From Sphingomonas sp. NFR15 (GTDB taxonomy: Bacteria; Pseudomonadota; Alphaproteobacteria; Sphingomonadales; Sphingomonadaceae): a DNA stretch of 64,000 nt. Shown one piece after another: positions 37,849 through 46,873 of this stretch. Every line of letters begins with the position of its first letter. Positions within the stretch are counted from its first letter, which is position 1. The notes beneath the pieces are model-generated. The model saw only the letters and a list, made by a program, of their open reading frames with translations, was not told where the DNA came from and searched no databases. Where the stretch lies: assembly GCF_900103265.1 (NCBI RefSeq), contig NZ_FMWX01000001.1, positions 496,001 to 560,000 of the forward strand, read 5' to 3'. A program made the position numbers and the translations under genes.

Positions 37849-39342
37849 TCAATACCCGACATAATCGCTGAACCGGGTGAACATCGGCTCGAACTTGAGG
37901 ATCACCTTGCCGGTCGCGCCGTGGCGCTGCTTGGCGACGATGAACTCGGCGAGACCGAACACGCGCTCCATCTCGCTTGCCCATTGCGCGTGATCCTCGA
38001 AGATCTTGGCGCTGTCCCCCTCGACCGGGCGCTTCGGCTCCTTGGCGGCGACGTAATAATCCTCGCGGAACACGAACATCACCATGTCCGCGTCCTGTTC
38101 GATCGAGCCCGATTCGCGCAGATCCGAAAGCTGCGGGCGCTTGTCCTCGCGCTGCTCGACCTGGCGGCTGAGCTGCGACAGCGCGATCACCGGCACGTTC
38201 ATGTCCTTGGCGAGCGTCTTCAGGCCGCGCGAAATCTCCGAAATTTCCTGAACGCGCCCGTCGCCCGACGCCTTGGCCGATCCAGTCAGGAGCTGGAGGT
38301 AATCGACCACCACCAGCCCGATCTCGTTGTTGTGCCGGCGCTGGAGCCGCCGCATCCGCGTGTGCAGCGCCGCAATCGACAGGCCGGCGGTGTCGTCGAT
38401 GAACAAAGGCAAATTCTCCAGCTCGGCGGCGGCGGCGGCAAGCTGGTTGAACTCGGTCTTGCTGATCTTGCCCATGCGCAGCGCCTCGCCGCTGATCCGC
38501 GCCTGCTCGGCGAGGATACGCGTGGCGAGCTGATCGGCCGACATTTCGAGGCTGAAGAACGCGACCTTGGCGCCGACCGATTCGCTGTGTGGCAGCCCGT
38601 CGGCCCGGTCGCGCATGTAGCGCTGCGCGGCGTTGAACGCGATGTTGGTGGCGAGCGCGGTCTTGCCCATGCCCGGTCGCCCGGCAAGGATCATCAAGTC
38701 GCTATGATGCATGCCGCCGATCTTGCCGTTGATCGAATCGAACCCGGTGGTGATGCCCGAGAGGTTGCCGCCCGAATTGAGCGCGCGCTGCGCCATCTTG
38801 ACCGCGAGCGTGGTCGCCTGCGCGAAGCTCTTGACCGCGCTCTCGCTGCCACCATCCGCCGCGACCTTGAACAGCTCCTCTTCGGCCAGTTCGATCTGCG
38901 CGCGCGGATTGACCTCCTCGGAGGTATCGAGCGCGCGATCGACCAGGCTGCGCCCGACCGTCACCAGCGTCCGCAGCATCGCCAGATCGTAAATCTGCTG
39001 CGCGAACTGGCGCGCGCCGATCAGCCCGGCGCCGCTGCCGGTCAGTTGCGCGAGATAGCCGGGGCCGCCCAGCTCCTTCATGCCCGGATCGGCATCGAAC
39101 AGCGGCCGCAGCGTCACCGGCGTGGCCAGCATGTCGGTGCCGCGCAGCTTGCGAATCGCCGCGAAGATGCGGCCGTGGAGCGGTTCGAAGAAATGTTCGG
39201 GTTCGAGCTTGTCGATCAGATCGTCGGCGAGTCGGTTGTCGATCATCATCGCGCCGAGCATCGCCGCCTCGGCCTCGACGTTCTGCGGAAGGACGGGTGC
39301 CTCGGGGGCGGACGGTACGGGGGTTGCGAATGCGGTAGCCAT
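37849..39342 (-). CDS. dnaB: Replicative DNA helicase
   Basis: 497 residues. It has the N-terminal DnaB domain (NVEAEAAMLGAMMIDNRLADDLIDKLEPEHFFEPLHGRIF), the Walker A motif GRPGMGKTALAT, the B motif LVVVDYLQLL and the RQVEQREDKRPQLSDLRESGSIEQDAD segment of RecA-like helicases. It unwinds DNA at the replication fork and interacts with primase. The ATG at 39342 gives the standard length. It is transcribed away from the UPF0262 gene. Confidence 0.98.
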   Translation of the reverse strand: MATAFATPVPSAPEAPVLPQNVEAEAAMLGAMMIDNRLADDLIDKLEPEHFFEPLHGRIFAAIRKLRGTDMLATPVTLRPLFDADPGMKELGGPGYLAQLTGSGAGLIGARQFAQQIYDLAMLRTLVTVGRSLVDRALDTSEEVNPRAQIELAEEELFKVAADGGSESAVKSFAQATTLAVKMAQRALNSGGNLSGITTGFDSINGKIGGMHHSDLMILAGRPGMGKTALATNIAFNAAQRYMRDRADGLPHSESVGAKVAFFSLEMSADQLATRILAEQARISGEALRMGKISKTEFNQLAAAAAELENLPLFIDDTAGLSIAALHTRMRRLQRRHNNEIGLVVVDYLQLLTGSAKASGDGRVQEISEISRGLKTLAKDMNVPVIALSQLSRQVEQREDKRPQLSDLRESGSIEQDADMVMFVFREDYYVAAKEPKRPVEGDSAKIFEDHAQWASEMERVFGLAEFIVAKQRHGATGKVILKFEPMFTRFSDYVGY

Positions 39343-39459
39343 CGCCGCTCTCTAGCCCGCCCGCCCGCGCGCTCAAACCCGCTTGCGCCGGATCGGACGT
39401 GCAAGGTGTGGATAAGCTGGTGATTGTCGGGCGGCGACTTCCCCGATAGGGCCGCTGGG

Positions 39460-39942
39460 ATGGCGGACCCGCGCATCATCCACGTCTCGCTCGACGAGGC
39501 CACGATCCTGTGGCGCTCGGCCGATATCGAGCAAGAACGGCGGATCGCGATCTTCGATCTGATCGAGGAGAATTATTTCGCGCCCCAGCGCGCCTATGCG
39601 GACGGCTATGCCGGGCCGTACCGGATCGAGCTGGCGGTCGAGGAAGGCCGGCTCGGCATCGCCATCCACCGCGAGGACGGCACGCATCTCGAAACCTATG
39701 TGCTGGCGATGGGGCGCTTCCGGCGGCCGATCAAAGACTATTTCGCGATCTGTGACAGCTATTACCAGGCGATCCGCAACGCCACGCCGCAGCAGATCGA
39801 GACGATCGACATGGCGCGGCGCGGGCTGCACGACGAAGCCGCCGCGCTGCTCAAGGAGCGGCTGGCTGGCAAGATCGAGATCGACTTCGCCACCGCGCGG
39901 CGGCTGTTCACGCTGATCTGCGTGCTCCACATCCGGAATTGA
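39460..39942 (+). CDS. UPF0262 family protein
   Basis: 160 residues from the ATG at 39460. The whole sequence matches this alphaproteobacterial family: IEQERRIAIFDLIEENYF, PYRIELAVEEGRLG, FRRPIKDYFAICDSYYQAIRN and AARRLFTLICVLHIRN-like C-terminus (here ARRLFTLICVLHIRN). The function is unknown. It is immediately followed by the GH25 gene (5 bases apart). Confidence 0.92.
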   Translation: MADPRIIHVSLDEATILWRSADIEQERRIAIFDLIEENYFAPQRAYADGYAGPYRIELAVEEGRLGIAIHREDGTHLETYVLAMGRFRRPIKDYFAICDSYYQAIRNATPQQIETIDMARRGLHDEAAALLKERLAGKIEIDFATARRLFTLICVLHIRN

Positions 39943-39947
39943 CGGCG

Positions 39948-40637
39948 ATGCGGCTCAACACCTGGGCGAAGCGGCTCGCCGCGATGGGCGTGGTGGCAGT
40001 GCTGCTGATCGCGCTCGCCTGCGCGGCCTCGGCGCTCGCGCTGCAATGGCGACCGAGCGCGAAATACCCGATCCAGGGCGTCGACGTGTCCGATGCGCAG
40101 GGCGAAATCGAATGGTGGTCGGTCCACGGCGCCGGCGCCGACTTCGCCTATGTCCGCGCGACCAGCGGCGCCGCCGGCCGCGACATGCGCTTCGCCGCCA
40201 ATTGGGATGCCGTCCCCAAGACCGGCATGCGGCGCGGCGCGATGCACCGCTATTCGCTGTGTCATCTCGCGGTGGATCAGGCGAACAATTTCAACACGAC
40301 CGTGCCACGCACCCCCGATGCGCTTCCCGCCGCGATCGAACTCGGTTTCACCGATGATTGCGCCGCGCGGCCCGATGCGCCCGCGGTGATCGCCGAGCTG
40401 CGCCGTTTCCTGACGATGGTCGAGGCGCATACCGGCAAGCCGGTGCTGCTCAAGATCAGCCGGCCGTTCGACGCCGCTTATCATGTGACCGCCGCGTTCG
40501 ACCGCCCGGTGTGGGCGACCGGCAATTTCTTCCCGCCCGATTATGCCGCCCGGCCGTGGCGGATGTGGCAAGCGAACGACATGCGCCGGATCGACGGCAT
40601 CGAAGGTCCGGTCAATTGGGATGTGGTGCGACCATGA
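39948..40637 (+). CDS. Membrane-anchored GH25 lysozyme-like protein
   Basis: 229 residues. An N-terminal membrane segment or uncleaved signal (about residues 10-32) is followed by a GH25 domain: IQGVDVSDAQGEIEWWSV, FAYVRATSGAAGRDMRF, and a C-terminal WRMWQANDMRRIDGIEGPVNWDVV. GH25 enzymes are N,O-6-O-diacetylmuramidases. The catalytic acidic residues lie in VDVSD and in the FLTMVE strand; the last is less certain. The ATG at 39948 was taken. Its stop overlaps the cdd start by four bases. Confidence 0.85.
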   Translation: MRLNTWAKRLAAMGVVAVLLIALACAASALALQWRPSAKYPIQGVDVSDAQGEIEWWSVHGAGADFAYVRATSGAAGRDMRFAANWDAVPKTGMRRGAMHRYSLCHLAVDQANNFNTTVPRTPDALPAAIELGFTDDCAARPDAPAVIAELRRFLTMVEAHTGKPVLLKISRPFDAAYHVTAAFDRPVWATGNFFPPDYAARPWRMWQANDMRRIDGIEGPVNWDVVRP

Positions 40638-41107
40638 ATGAAACTTCCGTTCTCGACGACATGATGCGCGACCGGCTGGTCGCTGCGGCGCGCGCGGCGG
40701 CGCGCAACGCACACGCGCCCTATTCGCGGTTCGGCGTGGGCGCGGCGGTGCTGCTCGCGGACGGCGGCGTCGTGACCGGCGCGAACTTCGAGAATGCCAG
40801 CTACGGCCTGTCGCTGTGCGCCGAGACGGTCGCGCTGGCGACCGCGAGCGGCGCCGGGCGGCTACGCGACGTCGTCGCGGTCGCGGTGATCGGCGGCGCG
40901 ATGGACGCAGGCGGCGTGCCGCGCGGGGCGGCGGTGGTCGGGCCGTGCGGGCGCTGCCGCCAGGTCATCAACGAAGCCGCGCAGATGGGCGGCCGCGACG
41001 TGACGATCTGGTGCGCGGCGGCGGAAGGCGACGCGGTCGAGCGTTACACGGTTTCGGAGTTGTTGCCGCACGCCTTCGGCCCGGCCGATCTCGGCATCGG
41101 CGTCTGA
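40634..41107 (+). CDS. cdd: Cytidine deaminase
   Basis: 157 residues from an ATG overlapping the previous stop. The zinc site is complete: CAETVALATA and GPCGRCRQV, with APYSRFGVGAAVLLADG and NFENASYGLSLC. It deaminates cytidine and deoxycytidine in pyrimidine salvage. Coupled to a small unknown gene and near dcd, another cytosine deaminase, which suggests a pyrimidine-balance cluster. Confidence 0.97.
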   Translation: MNETSVLDDMMRDRLVAAARAAARNAHAPYSRFGVGAAVLLADGGVVTGANFENASYGLSLCAETVALATASGAGRLRDVVAVAVIGGAMDAGGVPRGAAVVGPCGRCRQVINEAAQMGGRDVTIWCAAAEGDAVERYTVSELLPHAFGPADLGIGV

Positions 41108-41439
41108 TGGCCAAGGCCGACCGCCTCGCCCGCCTCGATGATCGGCGCATCGAACTCGAAGCCGAATATCGCGAGGCGCTGATCGCCGCGCTGCGCGTGG
41201 CGGCTGCGGGAAAATGGGGGCTGTTCGGTCACACCGCCGATCGCGCGGCGCGCGCGGCCGCCGCGCCGGTGCTCGACGAACTGGCCGAGATCGGCGAGAC
41301 CATCGACAAGGCTCGCGCGCAGCTCGGTATGCCACCGTTCGCGCTTCAGCAGGAATTCCTCGCATCGCGCGGCCGGGTCTCGCCGCAGGCGCCGGGCGAG
41401 CCGAAGCAAGCCCAGGCGTGGCTCGACCGGTTGGCGTAG
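41107..41439 (+). CDS. Hypothetical helical protein
   Basis: 110 residues. The ATG shares its A with the last base of the cdd stop (TGATG). The sequence is mostly helical, with [28 protein letters not shown] and [19 protein letters not shown] do not recognise a family. The translational coupling to cdd and the position before dcd argue that it is a real gene. Confidence 0.7.
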   Translation: MAKADRLARLDDRRIELEAEYREALIAALRVAAAGKWGLFGHTADRAARAAAAPVLDELAEIGETIDKARAQLGMPPFALQQEFLASRGRVSPQAPGEPKQAQAWLDRLA

Positions 41440-41503
41440 CGCCGACGGGTCTTGCCCTGCCCCGCCTTTCCGGCGAAAGCGTGCGCCCCAACAGGAGCGC
41501 TCA

Positions 41504-42058
41504 ATGTCCGTGATGTCAGACCGCTGGATTCGCGAGCAGGCGCTTACGACCGGCATGATCGAACCGTTCGTCGATGGGCAGAAGCGCGACGGCTGCATCT
41601 CCTACGGGCTGTCATCCTATGGCTATGACGCGCGCGTTTCGGACGAGTTCAAGATCTTCACCAACATCGACAGCGTGATCGTCGATCCCAAGGATTTCGC
41701 GGCGAACAGCTTCGTCGATCGCAAGACCGACGTGTGCGTGATCCCGCCGAACAGCTTCGCGCTGGCGCGGACGGTCGAATATTTCCGGGTGCCGCGCGAC
41801 GTGCTGGTGATCTGCCTCGGCAAATCGACCTATGCGCGCTGCGGCATCATCGTCAACGTGACCCCGCTCGAACCCGGCTGGGAGGGGCATGTCACGCTCG
41901 AATTCTCCAATACCACCCCGCTCCCCGCCAAGATCTACGCGAACGAGGGCGCATGCCAGTTCCTGTTCCTGCAGGGCAACGAGCCGTGCGAGACGAGCTA
42001 TGCGGACCGCGCGGGCAAATATATGGGGCAGCGCGGCGTGACCTTGCCGCGCCTCTGA
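41504..42058 (+). CDS. dcd: dCTP deaminase
   Basis: 184 residues with [68 protein letters not shown] and [13 protein letters not shown], the standard Dcd motifs. It converts dCTP to dUTP for dTMP synthesis. The ATG at 41504 is preceded by AACAGGAG. It is the last gene of this run. Confidence 0.97.
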   Translation: MSVMSDRWIREQALTTGMIEPFVDGQKRDGCISYGLSSYGYDARVSDEFKIFTNIDSVIVDPKDFAANSFVDRKTDVCVIPPNSFALARTVEYFRVPRDVLVICLGKSTYARCGIIVNVTPLEPGWEGHVTLEFSNTTPLPAKIYANEGACQFLFLQGNEPCETSYADRAGKYMGQRGVTLPRL

Positions 42059-42102
42059 CGGCGCAGCCAGCGGGATCGTCCGCACCGCCTCCCAGCAGCT
42101 CA

Positions 42103-42134
42103 ACAAAAAAGGCGGCCCCGAAGAGCCGCCTTTG
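42103..42134 (-). terminator. Intrinsic terminator of the TonB complex genes
   Basis: Stem AAAGGCGGC/GCCGCCTTT with an eight-base loop, with a T run after it on the minus strand (A run at 42104-42110 on the plus strand). It ends the tonB-exbB-exbD-exbD transcript just past the last gene and may also stop dcd transcripts. Confidence 0.9.
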
Positions 42135-42159
42135 GAACCTGGAAGTTACGCCGGAACGA

Positions 42160-42585
42160 TCAGAAATCGTTGCGATACTGCTCGTTGCCGATGAAGCCGA
42201 GCTTCGAGACGCCCGACCGCTTGATGACGGCGAGGACGGTATCGACCTTCTCGTACTTCGCATCCGGATTGGGCTGGAAGTGCAGCTCCGGCTCCGGGTT
42301 CATCGTCTTGGTCTGCTCGAGATACTGCTGGAGCGTCACAAGATCGACCGGGCTGCCGTTCCACTGCACCACGCCGGCGGAATCGACGATCACCTTGTTC
42401 TTGGTGGCGTCGATCGGATTGGCCGGGTGATTGCTGTTGATGGGCAGATCGACCTTCACCGCATGCGTCTGCGGCGGGATGGTGATGATGAACATGATGA
42501 GCAGAACCAACATGACGTCGATCAACGGCGTCGTGTTGATGTCCATCATGGGATCGCCTTCACCGCGACCAGAACTCATTGCCAT
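42160..42585 (-). CDS. exbD: ExbD-type biopolymer transport protein (second copy)
   Basis: 141 residues. It has the cytoplasmic N-terminus, a single membrane helix with the essential Asp (NTTPLIDVMLVLLIMFIITIP) and a periplasmic C-terminal domain. It forms part of the TonB-ExbB-ExbD proton channel. Distinct from the upstream ExbD copy; the two are only distantly alike beyond the TM helix. Confidence 0.95.
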   Translation of the reverse strand: MAMSSGRGEGDPMMDINTTPLIDVMLVLLIMFIITIPPQTHAVKVDLPINSNHPANPIDATKNKVIVDSAGVVQWNGSPVDLVTLQQYLEQTKTMNPEPELHFQPNPDAKYEKVDTVLAVIKRSGVSKLGFIGNEQYRNDF

Positions 42586-42631
42586 ATCGAAAATTCCCTA
42601 AAACCGCGGTCCCAAAAAGACGACGTGGTGA

Positions 42632-43117
42632 TCATTCGCCGGGGACGACGTTGGGCGGCGGCTGCGAAATGAAGCCCACCTTCGCGAAGCCCGCCATCTG
42701 CATCGTGTAGATCGCGCCACCGATGCACTTGTAGGGCACGTTCACATCGCCGCGGATGTGCGCCTCGGGCAGATCGTCCGGGGTCAGGTTGGCAGCGCCG
42801 CCGAGCCGCTTGACTTCGGCTTCGAGCTTGTCGACCGCGCGCTTCAGCAGTTCCTCATGCGTCACCCGCGTGAGGTTCCAATAGACCGCGCAATTGCCGC
42901 TGCCGTCTTCGATCACGGACAGGCTGACGTTTTCGGGCTTGGTCGTCGTCGGATCGTATTTCACGTCCGGCAACTTCAGCTTGATGTTCTGAACCACCAC
43001 CGGAACGGTGATCAGAAAGATGATGAGGAGCACCAACATGACGTCCACGAGCGGCGTCGTGTTGATGTCCGACATCGGCGTATCGCTGTCAGTTGGTGCG
43101 CCAGTGCTCATCGCCAT
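42632..43117 (-). CDS. exbD: ExbD-type biopolymer transport protein (first copy)
   Basis: 161 residues. Membrane helix NTTPLVDVMLVLLIIFLITVPV with the critical Asp; a longer periplasmic domain than the second copy, with EAHIRGDVNVPYKCIGGAIYTMQMAGFAKVGFISQP. The extended domain carries two Cys residues (NCAVYW and YKCIG) that could form a disulphide in the periplasm. Confidence 0.95.
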   Translation of the reverse strand: MAMSTGAPTDSDTPMSDINTTPLVDVMLVLLIIFLITVPVVVQNIKLKLPDVKYDPTTTKPENVSLSVIEDGSGNCAVYWNLTRVTHEELLKRAVDKLEAEVKRLGGAANLTPDDLPEAHIRGDVNVPYKCIGGAIYTMQMAGFAKVGFISQPPPNVVPGE

Positions 43118-43210
43118 GGACGGCTATCCTATTCTCAACAGTCGTACTGCCGGAGCATTCTCCGGCAGCGGAGGGTGGGAGCCGCCGCATGAACGGCTCC
43201 CATATGCTGC

Positions 43211-43969
43211 TTACTTGGTAACGGTGGTCGCAGGCTTGGCCGGAGCCACCGGAGCCTTGCGCGCGGCGATCGTCGGCTTCACCGCGCCGTCCGACGCGAT
43301 ATAGCCGAGCACGTCGTTCGAGAACGCGCTGAGGTTCTCGGCGATCGCCTTGTTGCGGCGCTGCAGGTAGTTGAACGCGAGCACCGCCGGAACCGCGACG
43401 ACCAGACCGAAGGCGGTCATGATGAGCGCTTCACCGACCGGACCGGCGACCTTGTCGATCGACGCCTGGCCAGCCTGGCCGATCTTGATGAGCGCGCGGT
43501 AGATACCGAGCACCGTACCGAACAGACCGATGAACGGCGCGGTCGAACCGACCGTGGCGAGGAAGGCGAGACCGCCGCCGAGCTGCGAGTTGATCGCGGC
43601 TTCCGAACGGGCGAGCGAACCATGGACCCAGTCGTGCGCTTCGACCGGATCGGTCAGGCGGCCGTGCTGCTCCTGCGCGGTCAGGCCGTCATCGACGATC
43701 TGACGGTAGGCCGAGTTCTTCTCGAGCTTCGCCGCGCCTTCGCGCAGGCTGTTGGCGGTCCAGAACGAGGCGCCGACGCGCTTGCCCTGGTTGATGACCT
43801 TCTGCTGCTCGAACAGCTTGGTGAACAGGATGTAGAGCGTGAAGAAGAGGAAGATGGTCAGAATGATCGCGACGGTCCAGGTGACCGGGCCGCCTTCGTT
43901 CAGCGAGTTCATCAGGCCGAAGTTGTTCTCGGGCGGCGTCGCCCCGGCAGCGAGAATGGTGGTGAGCAT
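43211..43969 (-). CDS. exbB: MotA/TolQ/ExbB proton channel protein
   Basis: 252 residues with three membrane segments. The N-terminal segment WTVAIILTIFLFFTLYILFT and the two pore segments (FLATVGSTAPFIGLFGTVLGIYRAL and ALIMTAFGLVVAVPAVLAFNYLQRR) match ExbB. It forms the pentameric pore that uses proton flow to energise TonB. Located between tonB and exbD in one direction. Confidence 0.95.
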   Translation of the reverse strand: MLTTILAAGATPPENNFGLMNSLNEGGPVTWTVAIILTIFLFFTLYILFTKLFEQQKVINQGKRVGASFWTANSLREGAAKLEKNSAYRQIVDDGLTAQEQHGRLTDPVEAHDWVHGSLARSEAAINSQLGGGLAFLATVGSTAPFIGLFGTVLGIYRALIKIGQAGQASIDKVAGPVGEALIMTAFGLVVAVPAVLAFNYLQRRNKAIAENLSAFSNDVLGYIASDGAVKPTIAARKAPVAPAKPATTVTK

Positions 43970-44030
43970 GCGGTAACTTCCCTCTCAATAAACCCCCGGC
44001 GCCCAATCGCAGGTGCGCCGGGGAAGATGA

Positions 44031-44696
44031 TTATTCAGGCAAAACCCATTTGACCGGCAGCGTCGTCGTCGAAACGATCGGCGTGCCCGAGGCATCCATC
44101 GCGGGCGAATACCGCACGCGACGCTTGGCGATGCTGCACGTGGTCGAATCGAGGTCGGAGTTTCCGCTCGACGTCGTCACTTGGCAGTCGGTCACGCGGC
44201 CATCGGTGCCGACCGTGAGCCTCGCCACGACGCGACCCTGAGCTTCGGCGCGCAGCGCCGCGGCGGGATATGCGTCGGGACCGAAGAACTGGCCCGGGTT
44301 GCCCTTGAGGCCGGCGGCCTTCGACACGACCGGCGGCGCGGGCGGCGCTGGCGGTGCCGGCGGAGCGGCGCGCGGCGTGATCTGGATTGCCGGCGGCGGG
44401 GTCTGTACCGTCTGGATCACCGGCGGCGGCGTCTGGACCTGCACGATCGGCGGCGGCGACACCACGGGCGGCGGCTGCACCTGCGGCTGATCTGGCGGCG
44501 GCGGGGGCGGCGGTTTATCCGGCGGCGGCGGTGGCGGGGGCGCCACGTCGAACGTATTGAGCTTCTCTTGCGCCTTCTTGATGTATTTGAAGGCAAGCCC
44601 GTTCACGAATGCCCACCCGAATGCCGCGACCACGATCGAAACGATCACGATCGAGACAATACGGCTGCCACTTGTATCTCGATCAGCGTAAGCCAT
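44031..44696 (-). CDS. tonB: Energy transducer TonB
   Basis: 221 residues. One N-terminal membrane helix (IVIVSIVVAAFGWAFVNGLAF) is followed by a very proline-rich periplasmic spacer (about residues 48-115) and a C-terminal TonB domain with YPAAALRAEAQGRVVARLTVGTDGRVTDC and MDASGTPIVSTTTLPVKWVLPE. It couples ExbBD to outer-membrane receptors such as the one at 1-1985. A stop-to-start gap of 61 bases separates it from exbB. The site AGAGGAG lies somewhat far (12 bases) from the ATG. Confidence 0.95.
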   Translation of the reverse strand: MAYADRDTSGSRIVSIVIVSIVVAAFGWAFVNGLAFKYIKKAQEKLNTFDVAPPPPPPPDKPPPPPPPDQPQVQPPPVVSPPPIVQVQTPPPVIQTVQTPPPAIQITPRAAPPAPPAPPAPPVVSKAAGLKGNPGQFFGPDAYPAAALRAEAQGRVVARLTVGTDGRVTDCQVTTSSGNSDLDSTTCSIAKRRVRYSPAMDASGTPIVSTTTLPVKWVLPE

Positions 44697-44917
44697 TCAG
44701 TAACGAAACTCCTCTGTATACGACGGCGGCGCTTTGTACCGTGCCGTAATGCCCGCTCGTAACTGCCCTTGCGTGGGCTAGTGTATCCTGGACAGGCCAA
44801 ACCTGTATCGCGGCGAAAACCGCGAAGCAAACGCTTTGTCCCCGCAAAAAGCCCTAGCGCGCCTCCGTGGCAGAATTATTTCTGTATCCAGACGAAACGA
44901 TCGGCTAACCAGCAAGA

Positions 44918-45757
44918 ATGGCGAAGATTCCCACAATCGCACTTTTTTGCGCGGTCGCAGCATTGTCTTGCCCTCCCGCGGGCGCCCAGCAGCCTGTCGA
45001 GCGTGCCGATCCGGCGCCGATGGCGACTTTGTCCTATACCCGATTCGCGGACCTGATTGTTAACGCTCCCACGATTGTCGACGCGGCCATCCGCAGCGTC
45101 GCGCCGATCAAGGGCCCCGCCGCGGCGGATGTCCGCCCCGGCTATGCGCGCGTCTATATAGAGGCGGATGTCGCGGCGCTGATCCGCGCGCCGGGCGCGC
45201 TACCACCGACGATCGGCTATGTCGCCGATGTGCCGCTCGACGCGCGCGGGCGGATGCCCAAATTGCGCAAGCTGCGTGTCTTGCTGTTCGCCCGCCCGGC
45301 GCGACAGCCCGGCCAGATCCAGCTCGTCGCGCTCGACGGGCAGCGCGACTGGTCGCCCGAGGCGGACGCGCTCACCCGCAGGATCGCCACCGAAGTGGTC
45401 GCAGCGGGCGCGCCGCCCGCGATCACCGGGGTCGGTCATGCGTTCCACACCCCCGGCGCGCTGCCGGGCGAAGGCGAGACGCAGATCTTCCTGACCACCG
45501 CCGATGGCAGCCCGGTCTCGCTCAATATCGTGCGCAAGCAGGGCGAGCCGCCGCATTGGTCGGCGTCGATTGGCGACCTCGCCGATCCAAATGCCGCCGC
45601 GCCGCAGCACGACACCTTGCTGTGGTATCGCCTCGCCTGCGGGCTGCCGACGGCGCTCCCCGACAGCAGCACCGCCGGGATCGACCCGTCCGAGGCGGAC
45701 ATCGCGCGCGAGGATTACAAGGTCGTGCTGGACTCGCTCGGCCGCTGCGACCGGTAA
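44918..45757 (+). CDS. Hypothetical secreted protein
   Basis: 279 residues. A signal peptide ends near PPAGAQ. The mature part has IGYVADVPLDARGRMPKLRKLRVLLFARPARQPGQIQLVALDGQRDW and GVGHAFHTPGALPGEGETQIFLTTADGSPVSLNIVRKQG. I do not recognise a family with certainty; periplasmic location is predicted. It is divergent from tonB with 220 bases between, and convergent with folB. Confidence 0.7.
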   Translation: MAKIPTIALFCAVAALSCPPAGAQQPVERADPAPMATLSYTRFADLIVNAPTIVDAAIRSVAPIKGPAAADVRPGYARVYIEADVAALIRAPGALPPTIGYVADVPLDARGRMPKLRKLRVLLFARPARQPGQIQLVALDGQRDWSPEADALTRRIATEVVAAGAPPAITGVGHAFHTPGALPGEGETQIFLTTADGSPVSLNIVRKQGEPPHWSASIGDLADPNAAAPQHDTLLWYRLACGLPTALPDSSTAGIDPSEADIAREDYKVVLDSLGRCDR

Positions 45758-45776
45758 GACCAGTTTCGGCCGCGCG

Positions 45777-46148
45777 TCAGCGGCGGTGGCGAACCAGCGT
45801 GATTCCGATCGATTCCCCCGCCTCGGCGATGGCGAGCTTGACGATCTTCACCTGAACCCGCCGCACCCGCTGGTCCTGCAGGAACAAGGTGTCGGCGATA
45901 TGGTCCGCCACCGCCTCGATCAGCGTGAAGTGGACCCCGGCGGGCAGCGCGGTCGTCGCGGCGCGCTTGAGATCGAGATAGTTCTTGGACATGCCGAGCG
46001 GATCGTCGGGCGCGAAATGCGCCGGGCAGTCGAGATCGACCGAGAGCGAGATGCGCAACGGCTGCGGCAGGTGGGTTTCTTCGGAATAGATGCCGGTCAG
46101 CACCTGTACTTCGAGATCATGTACTTCAAGGCAGAGCCGGTCGTCCAA
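45777..46148 (-). CDS. folB: Dihydroneopterin aldolase
   Basis: 123 residues from a TTG at 46148 preceded by AGGACG eight bases upstream; this gives the family's usual length (about 120). A GTG at 46178 or an ATG at 46220 would extend the N-terminus. The core matches FolB: EVHDLEVQVLTGIYSEETHLPQPLRISLSVDL, SKNYLDLKRA, FTLIEAVADHIADTLFLQD with the catalytic Glu. It converts dihydroneopterin to 6-hydroxymethyl-dihydropterin in folate synthesis. No other folate gene is adjacent. Confidence 0.85.
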   Translation of the reverse strand: MDDRLCLEVHDLEVQVLTGIYSEETHLPQPLRISLSVDLDCPAHFAPDDPLGMSKNYLDLKRAATTALPAGVHFTLIEAVADHIADTLFLQDQRVRRVQVKIVKLAIAEAGESIGITLVRHRR

Positions 46149-46295
46149 AGCGTGCGTCCTAAAAGGTCGAATTTCCACGCGCCATAGCAGATGCGGCGGC
46201 GGTGGGAACCGCCCCCGCATATTCGGCTTGCGTTGGCGCGCGGCGGCGCTAAAGGGCGCGGCCCCGGCCGCCCGTTGCCGGCCACGCTGCGGACG

Positions 46296-46808
46296 ATGCC
46301 TGTGATCGTTATCATTCCCCTCGCCGAGATCGAAGCCGACGCGGTCGAGCGGTTGCTGGACCGTGCGTTCGGCCCAGACCGGCACCGCCGCACCGCCTAT
46401 CGGATTCGCGAGGGCACCAGCGCCGTTCCCGCGCTCAGCTTCGCCGCGGTCGAGGACGGCGCGCTCATTGGCACGATACAATGCTGGCCGGTGCGGCTGG
46501 CGCGCGACGACGGCGGCAGCGATCCGCTGGTGATGGTCGGGCCGATCGCGGTCGAGCCGGCGCGGCAGGGCGAAGGTGTCGGCCAGCGGCTGACCCGCCA
46601 CGCGATCCGCGCCGCCGAGGAGTCCGGCGCGCCCCCGCTGATGCTGATCGGCGATCCGGAATATTATGGCCGCTTCTTCGGGTTCGATGCGCGCGCGACG
46701 GCGTTGTGGCGCGCGCCCGGCCCGGTCGAGCAGCGCCGCCTGCTCGCGCGCGGCACCGCGCCCGAGGGTGCCGGCATGCTCGCGCCGCGCATCCCAGCGC
46801 TCACCTGA
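46296..46808 (+). CDS. N-acetyltransferase (YhbS-like GNAT)
   Basis: 170 residues from the ATG at 46296. A GNAT core is present: AVEDGALIGTIQCWPVRL, MVGPIAVEPARQGEGVGQRLTRHAIRAAEESGAPPLMLIGDPEYYGRFFGF. This arrangement, with an N-terminal strand set and the GDPEYYGRFGF motif, fits the YhbS group. Substrate unknown. It is followed by the DUF1285 gene. Confidence 0.9.
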   Translation: MPVIVIIPLAEIEADAVERLLDRAFGPDRHRRTAYRIREGTSAVPALSFAAVEDGALIGTIQCWPVRLARDDGGSDPLVMVGPIAVEPARQGEGVGQRLTRHAIRAAEESGAPPLMLIGDPEYYGRFFGFDARATALWRAPGPVEQRRLLARGTAPEGAGMLAPRIPALT

Positions 46809-46873
46809 GTCCGCGCGCCGGATTCCGGGCCCCCGACTTTACGCGACCGCCGGGCTGGCTTACCGGCTGCGCC

